This document shows positions 57,155-64,000 of a stretch of 64,000 nt of DNA, one piece after another. The number at the start of each line of letters is the position of its first letter. The stretch's first letter is position 1. The position numbers and the translations under genes were made by a program. Source of the DNA: Hygrophila difformis (taxonomy: Eukaryota; Streptophyta; Magnoliopsida; Lamiales; Acanthaceae); assembly GCA_030278955.1 (NCBI GenBank), contig JAOANR010000014.1:33493453-33557452 (forward strand), written 5' to 3'. The notes beneath the pieces are model-generated. The model was given only the letters and a program-made list of their open reading frames with translations. It did no database searches and was not told the origin of the DNA.

Positions 57155-57895
57155 TCAATTTGAATCTGAATCAGTTTCTAATTCTGACTCAGATTCCATT
57201 ACATGCTCATTAAAATTTTCTCTTAATCTCCTAATTAAACTAGTAACCTCACAACACAAACAATCAATGTTTGTGGCACCATAGTTAAAGTGTGGAGGTT
57301 CCCTAACTAAGTCCCTACTGTGTGGCGCTAAATAATCACAGTACTCGCGATGTCATTGTCCCCTAAAAGGATTAGGCTCCTCTTCGCTTTCATTGAATAG
57401 CTTGCTGATCTTCGCCTCAATCTTGCGGATATGATCTTCATCTTTAAGGATTGATCCGAGAAGATACAATCCCTCATCAATTTCCTCAAGGCTCTCCAAA
57501 CTCAAAAGAATGAAGGCCTTGATAAAGATTGAGGGGTGATGGTTGTCATCGATTCCAGGCTTAAGGACTTCAAAAGCGGCTTCCTTGAGCCCTGTATTGC
57601 AGAATCTCGAGAGTGCAGGTTCTAGCTTCATCATGAAATTTCCCGCCTCTCTGCATCTTCGAAGTATTCGGACGTAATGAGAGTCAAGTGTCCTCTCTGC
57701 AGTCATCCTCCTTTCCACATTTGCCCTCCTCCATACTATAGGCGCCATAGTTGCTCTGGCGAACTTTTTGCAGGTTGGGGCTAACCTGGCTACATCCTTC
57801 ATTTCATCTCTTCCCAGCCTTGAGAGAATATCTCCCAAGATTTCTTCAGGAATGTCTAGAATGGATGTTCTAGCATTTGGAGCTGCTGCGGCCAT
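57155..57895 (-). pseudogene. F-box copy 1: intronless, premature stop
   Basis: Starts with ATGGCCGCAGCAGCTCC, then directly AAATGCTAGA: the 17-nt first exon and the second exon of the other copies joined with no intron. The F-box is LDIPEEILGDILSRLG..CKKFARATMAPIVWRRANVE, then RCREAGNFMMKLEPALSRF and FEVLKPGIDDNHHPSIF. A TGA at 57353-57355, right after PNPFRGQ, stops it at 180 residues. The same frame stays open for about 65 more codons with a relative-like REYC..CLCC tail and stops at 57155-57157. CGA to TGA would explain it. It could still make a truncated protein with a complete F-box. Confidence 0.85.
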
Positions 57896-57973
57896 TCTGA
57901 CTTTTGATAATGGTTTTAGGATAATTTCTCAGGATGGAAATGTTTGAGATGAAAGAAGAGGAGGATTCGACTA

Positions 57974-57983
57974 GATTTTATAG
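57974..57983 (-). promoter_or_regulatory. TATA box of F-box copy 1
   Basis: CTATAAAATC on the minus strand, about 80 bp upstream of the start codon. It makes copy 1 a complete transcription unit rather than a bare cDNA. Confidence 0.6.
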
Positions 57984-58161
57984 CAGAAAAACTAAATTCT
58001 GCCATAATTACTGGCGGTTGAAACGACGTGTGATGGTTGGTGTAAGAGAAGAAGAAGAGTCTAAAAAGGGTATTTTGGTCTTTGAGAAGTTTGAAAATCT
58101 ATCCGTTCAAAATTCCCAGACTCTCGCTCTGTCGATTGTCATTGCATGGCTATAAAAATCC

Positions 58162-58367
58162 TTTTCTCGCTTTGTTAATTACAAAGCGAGAAAACATTCT
58201 TGTACAATTCCCAGAGTAAAATAGTCTCGCTTTGTTTTTCGACAAAGCGTAGACATCAAACTCTTATTCCTTAACAAATTATCATTTTTAATAGAATAAA
58301 AATTTGAACTGATCACCTCGCATCATAACTTTTACAAAGCGTGAGCAAGAGTAATTCTCACGCTTTG
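58162..58367. promoter_or_regulatory. Three CTCGCTTTGT palindromes upstream of F-box copy 1
   Basis: First: TTTTCTCGCTTTGT (58162-58175), loop TAATT, ACAAAGCGAGAAAA (58181-58194), perfect 14-bp arms. Second: CGCTTTGT and ACAAAGCG at 58228-58249, extended by GTCT/AGAC with one bulge. Third: CAAAGCGTGAG (58335-58345) and CTCACGCTTTG (58357-58367). The same arms occur in the candidate LTR at 41769-41801. Confidence 0.75.
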
Positions 58368-58619
58368 ACAAAATTACAGGAGCGTGGCCTCAGGATCCAT
58401 TCATACTTCATTTTCCAAACACTTAATACTCAAAAACCTGTTTGAAGATTCTTGTCTCATCCTCCTTCATTCCATCACAGCTTCATTTCTCGATTTCCTG
58501 AAAATAAAGAATAAAAGAATTAGAGATGAAAAATAAATCTAAAGAAAAGGGAAATACTACTCAGTTAACCTGGGTAGTATCCACCCCCTATATTTTTTTT
58601 TTTTTTAGAAAACAGAAAA
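58368..58619. other. Gap between pol and the F-box block
   Basis: No ORF. A T run is at 58591-58605, just after the pol stop in transcript order. I see no element end or target-site duplication here that would mark a junction. Confidence 0.5.
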
Positions 58620-61600
58620 CTAAGGATTATCCAAATATTCAGTTTGGATATTTAGATCTTGTTGGCCAATATATTCCTTTAGCCTGTGTCCATTTACAGT
58701 CTTTTCTCCTTCATTGAGCATAATTGTAACTGATCCATTGTCATGAACAGCTACAACAGGAAATGGTCCTGTCCACCTTGATCTGAGCTTACCTGGAAAT
58801 AATTTCAAACGAGAATTATAAAGCAAAACCAATTGACCAACAGAAAATTCCTTATGTTTAATTTTTGAATCATGAATTTTCTTAGTTCGATCTTTATAAA
58901 TCTTGCTGCTTTCATATGCTTCCAGTCTCATCTCTTCCAGTCTAGACAGATCAAACTTCCTCTTATCTTGTCCTGACTGAAAATCCATGTTGAGCATTTT
59001 AATGGCCCAATATGCTCTATGTTCTAGCTCAACTGGGAGATGACATGCTTTTCCAAAAACTAATCTGTAGGGACACATTCCTATAGGAGTTTTAAAAGCA
59101 GTTCTGTAGGCCCATAAAGCATCATCTAACTTCTTTGACCAATCTTTTCTTGTAATGTTCATAGAAGCTTGTAAAATGTGCTTAATTTCCTTATTAGATA
59201 CCTCCACCTGTCCACTTGTCTGAGGATGACATGGTGATCCAACTTTATGATGAACACCATACTGCTTCAGTAATTTCTCAAAGAGTTTATTCACAAAGTG
59301 AGATCCTCCATCAGATATAATGGCACGAGGGGCTCCAAACCTGGTAAAAATATTCTTCTGTAGAAATTTAGTAACTTGTTTAGCTTCATTATTAGGTAAG
59401 GCTACTGCTTCTACCCATTTTGAAACATAATCAACGGCTACTAGAATATAATGATTACCAAAAGATGGGGGAAATGGTCCCATAAAATCAATTCCCCAAA
59501 CATCAAATATCTCTACTTCTAAAATCCCTTTTTGAGGCATTTCTTCTCTCATTGAAATGTTTCCCAGTCTTTGACATCTATCACACATCTTTATAAGTTT
59601 CTGGGAGTCCAAAAAGATAGTTGGCCAGTAAAACCCACAATCTAGAACTTTTCTAGCAGTCCTAGCAGGACCATGATGGCCTCCTAAAGGGTTCTCATGA
59701 CACTTTCTGACAATTTGGAAACCTTCTTTTTCATGAACACAGCGCCTAATAACCTGGTCTGAACAAAACTTGAATAAAAAGGGGTCATCCCAATAGTATT
59801 TCTGAATTTCTCTGAAAAACATTGACTTCTGATGAGAGTCTTTAAATTTTGGGACAATCTTGCAAGCTAGATAATTAGCAAAATCTGAAAACCAAGGACA
59901 ATCAAATTGATGCAACTGCAAAGCATACAATTGTTCATCTGGGAATTTATCATTTACAACTTCCTCCTTTTCTGTTTTCTCCTCCAATCTAGAAAGGTGG
60001 TCTGCTACTCCATTATCTTTTCCTTTTCTATCCTTGATAATAATGTCAAATTCTTGTAGAAGTAAAACCCATCTTATCAGCCTCGGTTTGGCTTCTTGCT
60101 TTGAGAAAAGATATCGTAATGCAGAATGATCTGTGTAAACTATAGTTTGGGCTCCAATAAGATACTGTCTGAACTTATCAAAGGCAAAGACTACAGCATA
60201 CATTTCCTTTTCTGTAGTAGTGTAGTTTATCTGGGCATCATTAAGAGTATGGCTAGCATAATAGATAACATGATGTTTGCCTTCTTTGTGTTGCCCCAAA
60301 ACTGCTCCTACTGCATTCTCACTTCCATCGCACATAAGCTCAAAAGGTAGACTCCAATCAGGAGACTGAACTATAGGTGCAGTGATTAATTTCTCCTTCA
60401 AAGTCTTAAAAGCTGTTAAGCAGTCTTCATCAAAGCTAAATGTCACATCCTTATGAAGAAGATTACACAAGGGTCTTGCTATCTTAGAAAATTCCTTAAT
60501 AAACCTTCTATAAAAACCAGCATGACCAAGAAAACTCCTTACTGCCTTAATTGTTTTAGGTGGTGGTAGATTTGCTATTACAGAAACCTTGGCCTTATCT
60601 ACTTCTATTCCTGCTCTAGATACTTTGTGTCCCAGGACAATTCCTTCCTGAACCATGAAATGACACTTTTCCCAGTTAAGAACTAAGTTAGTGTCCTCAC
60701 ATCTCTGCAAAATTTTTGACAAATTTTTTAAAGAATCTTCAAAGTCAGATCATGAACAGTAAAATCATCCATAAACACTTCAATGCATTTTTCAATAAAA
60801 TCAGAGAAAATACTCATCATGCATCTTTGAAATGTAGCAGGAGCATTACATAATCCAAAAGGCATTCTTCTATAAGCAAATGTTCCATATGGGCATGTAA
60901 AAGTTGTTTTCTCATGATCTTCACTAGCAATAACTATTTGATTATAACCTGAATAACCATCTAGAAAACTGTAAAATGGTTTACCTGACAACCTTTCTAA
61001 CATTTGATCAATGAACGGTAAAGGAAAATGATCTTTTCTTGTGGCAGTGTTTAGTTTCCTATAGTCAATGCAAACTCTCCAACCAGTTACTGGTCTTGTT
61101 GCTACTTCATCACCATGTTCATTTGTCACAATACAAATCCCACCCTTTTTGGGTACAACTTGTGTTGGACTCACCCATTTACTATCAGAGATAGGATAGA
61201 TTATACCTGCATCAAGTAGCTTGATTACCTCCTTCTTGACAACTTCCTGCATTGGTGGATTTAACCTCCTTTGTGGTTGTCTGGACGGTTTGTATTCATC
61301 CTCCATCAGAATCCTATGCATACAAATGTGTGGACTGATGCCTTTGATATCTGCTATAGTCCAAGCAATTGCCTGAATATGATTTTTAAGAGTACCTACT
61401 AGAGCTTGTTCTTGTTCTTCACTCAATTTGGATGAAATTATTACCGGAAGCTTCTTTTTGTCTGCCAAAAAGGCATACTTAAGATGTTCTGGTAATACTT
61501 TAAGCTCAAGCTCAGGTGGGTTTTCTATTGATGGAGTTAATCTGCTTCGAGTTTGCACTTCCATCTTTAAATCAGATCCTTCTTCAGAAGGGTCTGTTTT

Positions 61601-62410
61601 ATCAATGTCATCCTCAGATTGCTCTGAAGATGGCATATCCTCACTTTCTGATCCATCCTTGATTTCACCAGTCTCAGGATCAGCGAATCTAACCGCACAC
61701 AAGTAAGCAAAAGTAGCATCTTTAGCATTTGTGAGTGGGGTGAGATTGTTCTCAGTTACATCAGTGGTAAAGAGATTATAGTAATCAAAAAGATTTCCCC
61801 CCTCCATAGTACTATCTTCTAATTCCTTCCCCGCTACATTGGTTTCAAAAGCGTTAAAAGGATATGTTGACATCTTCATCATGTCAAAAGTGACCTCCTG
61901 GTTATCAACATGAAGCTTCACTATGCCATTCTTTGCATCAATCATGGCTCCCGCGGTCACCAGAAAAGGCCTCCCTAATATGATAGGAATTCTGACATTT
62001 TCGTCGATATCAAGAATGACAAAGTCAGCTGGAAAACAAAGGCCTCCTGTCTTTACTATAACATCTTCAATGATCCCTTCTGGTCTGGTGCTCGATTGAT
62101 CAGCAAAGAAGAGGGTCATATTGACTGGCCTCATCTTTCCCAAATCCAAACGTCTCGCCATAGCAAGTGGCATTACATTGATGCTGCTTCCTAAGTCACA
62201 GAGTCCTCGCCCAGCTTCTTTACAGTTGATAATCAAAGGTAAAGTGAAACTCTCTGGATCTTCAAGCTTTGGAGGAATCCTTTGTTGAAGAACCAAGCTA
62301 CAATTTTGATTTAAGACCACCATGTGCTGCTCTCCTGCACTTCTTTTCCCTGAAATTAATTCTTTCAGAAACTTAGCGTAAGTGGGCATTTCAGCAATTA
62401 ATTCAACCAA
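58620..62410 (-). pseudogene. Athila-type Pol (protease, RT, RNase H, integrase), one frameshift
   Basis: Protease with CDLGSSINVMPL in the first part. RT with KWVSPTQVVPKKGG, GWRVCIDYRKLN, FPLPFIDQML and the active site EVFMDDF near 60775. Directly after it the frame shifts near 60745, and the reading resumes at 60722 with [21 protein letters not shown]. RNase H has [24 protein letters not shown] and [11 protein letters not shown]. The integrase zinc domain is complete ([18 protein letters not shown]), with catalytic D (GIDFMGPF), D (ISDGGSHF) and E ([14 protein letters not shown]). The tail has [12 protein letters not shown]. Intact apart from the one frameshift, so recently active. Confidence 0.93.
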
Positions 62411-62467
62411 AGGGATTGATATTTCAATGGCCTTAATCTTTTCAAGAAATTTCTTAAATTTAATTTC

Positions 62468-64000
62468 TTAAAGATCATTTTTGAGTCTCCCAGGATATGG
62501 TATCCTGGGCATGTGTTCATCCAGTGAATCCTTTTTGTTACCTGTAGAGTTAGGATTATCATTACCTCCCTCTTTTTCCTTAGGAAAGGAATATCCTGAG
62601 ACATTCTTTTCCAATCCCTTATCCTCAAGTATCTGTCTCTGTTCAGGGTGATCATCTTCTTCCATTGTTTGAACATCCTTGAACTTTTTCTGCTGCAGCA
62701 ACCTATCCCTTTTCTTTTCAAATTCAGGATCAACAACCTCTTTTCCTCCCCTCAATGTAACTGCCTTACATTGTGGGTTTGTTTCAGAAGAACTTGGTAA
62801 TTTTCCTTTTTCTCTCTGCTGTAATAATTTGGCCATCTCTGTTACTGAATTCTCAACATTCTTGATTGAAGCCCGCAGTTGGTTATTCGTCTCTGTCTGC
62901 TTAACAATGAACTCCTTCAGAGCATTTTCCACCTTTAAAGAGTAAGTATTATCTTGAGCAACAGGATAAGGTTGTTGTGGAAAGTTCATCGGCACTGGTG
63001 CAAACTGTCCAAACGGCCTATTCTGTTGGTTCACCTGTTGGAACGGTCTCTGTGGGTACATCTGTTGTTGTGGATAAAATGGTTGTGGAGGACGAAACTG
63101 CTGCTGATTTGATTGCTGTGGGTTCAGAAGATGTGCATTTTGTGCGTTCTGAGTATTACCATAGCTCAGATTCGGATGTTTGTTCTGGAATCCGGTGTAG
63201 TTGCAGCTCTCATCTTGCTTTGGGGCTTCCTGAATTTGTGGACACTGATCATTGTGATGTGGCCCTGAGCAAATTCCGCACTGATACACAGGTTCCATTG
63301 GAGCTGATTGAAGGATCATCACTGGTTGCTGTTGTTGTTGATGCTGAGCCTGTTGATTTGCTTGCTGAGCTAACTGTAGATCAGCAATCTGCTTGGTGAG
63401 TGCTGCAAATTTCTCTTCATTTTTGTCTGTATGGATGACAAGACTTTTTCTGGTAGGAGATGGTGGATCATCGTCCTGGAGGACTGCCCTGCTGGCTGTC
63501 ATGGTATCTATTGTTGACCACGCTCTATCAAGTGGCATTTGAAGTAATTGTTCCCCTCCAGTGGCATTAATCATCATCTGCCAAGTGTGAGTGAGTCCAG
63601 TGAAGAAGATCTTCAGTAGCCTTCTTTCAGTTATACCATGCTGTGGACATCTCTTGAGCATGTCGAAGAATCTGTCCCGAGCATCCTTAAGAGATTCCCC
63701 TTTTCTCATCTTGAAACTAAAGATCTTGTCTACCCATTCGTCAACCTTGCTTTCAGGAAAATACTTAAGTAGGAAATTCCTGACTAATTCTGGCGATGTA
63801 GCCTTCTGTTGAGCATTTAATGAATCATACCATTCTTTAGCTGAGCCATCCAAAGAGAATGGAAACATAGCCAATTGAATGGTTTCCCTTGAAGCTCTTC
63901 CTTTCTTTACTGTCTTACTTAGTTCAACAAACTTCTTGAGATGTAAATGTGGATCTTCAGCACTCATTCCATAAAAAGCTCTAGAAGATGCTAGGTTCCA
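62468..64000 (-). pseudogene. Athila-type Gag (5' part beyond window)
   Basis: Open at the window edge. The capsid-like region (EDPHLHLKKFVELSKTVK.., FPFSLDGSAKEWYDSL, RNFLLKYFPESK, FTGLTHTWQMMINA) is followed by a Gln-rich linker and a zinc knuckle CGICSGPHHNDQC near 63270. It ends with a TAA at 62468-62470 right after RIPYPGRLKNDL. The same frame continues beyond the stop into the protease-RT frame at 62410, so gag and pol were one ORF and a single stop (plausibly CAA to TAA) separates them. Confidence 0.9.

Larger units (their letters stand above)
38544..64000 (-). mobile_element. Giant Athila-type Ty3/gypsy element carrying F-box genes (right end beyond window)
   Basis: All coding parts are on the minus strand and in retroelement order: gag (open at the window edge), protease-RT-RNase H-integrase (62410-58620), five F-box copies (57895-48484), a long 3' ORF (48150-43366), a polypurine tract, and a candidate 3' LTR (42296 to about 38544). 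RT, RNase H and integrase motifs ([39 protein letters not shown]) are Athila-like. The visible length is about 25 kb, of which 3.7 kb is a nested insertion. Reading it as one element is inference: the 5' LTR is outside the window. Confidence 0.7.

Noticed and set aside
48484..57895. F-box block as an ordinary native tandem array unrelated to the element
   Set aside because: Not fully excluded, but the conserved strand, the position between pol and 3' ORF, and the shared LTR palindromes favour membership in the element. The missing 5' LTR keeps this open.

Overview
The window is nuclear DNA from a flowering plant, most likely a eudicot. The evidence is a NETWORKED-type actin-binding gene with plant splice sites, plant-type Ty1/copia, Ty3/gypsy and L1-like elements, MITEs, and F-box genes of a plant-like layout. 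The DNA is AT-rich. Apart from the left end it is almost entirely nested mobile DNA. I saw no tRNA, rRNA or CRISPR.

Layout: 541-6055 (minus) is one intact three-exon host gene, a NET1-like protein of about 1,768 residues, with its leader and promoter up to about 7200. 7313-9960 (minus) is a decayed, 5'-truncated LINE with reverse transcriptase and RNase H. 10000-13230 holds small non-autonomous elements, including one made of repeated and inverted modules rich in TTTCAGCGAC, and a Tourist-like MITE. 13767-17933 (minus) is a copia element with both LTRs and a CTTTT target-site duplication (TSD) but no gag. 17991-18177 is a SINE with a 12-bp TSD. 18281-26501 (plus) is a young Ty3/gypsy element (LTRs nearly identical, TSD AATGT) inserted into a Stowaway-like MITE. 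26.8-33 kb is non-coding with SINEs, a hAT-like element (27803-29396) and a second TTTCAGCGAC element. 33941-37917 (plus) is the truncated 5' part of another gypsy element, abutting a LINE-like fragment.

From about 38544 to the right edge, everything on the minus strand reads as one very large Athila-type Ty3/gypsy element, cut by the window end. Its order is gag (open at 64000), pro-RT-RNase H-integrase, then a block of five related F-box genes, then a long 3' ORF with a domain like the 'putative plant transposon protein' domain, a polypurine tract and a candidate 3.75-kb 3' LTR. The F-box block is the most unusual feature. Two copies have a 17-nt first exon and one intron. One copy has lost exactly that intron. 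Two copies consist only of a phase-compatible terminal exon lying 160-191 bp behind the previous copy, so a single promoter and first exon could serve three alternative F-box exons. Palindromes built on CTCGCTTTG occur both in the candidate LTR promoter region and upstream of the first F-box gene, linking the two.

The F-box block is partly damaged: one premature stop, one frameshift in a C7 run, and one copy split by a 3.7-kb LTR-derived insertion (49468-53142, TSD AATAT). The element's pol has a frameshift after the RT active site and a stop between gag and pol, so this copy is not autonomous. The single-element reading depends on a matching 5' LTR beyond position 64000, which I cannot see.
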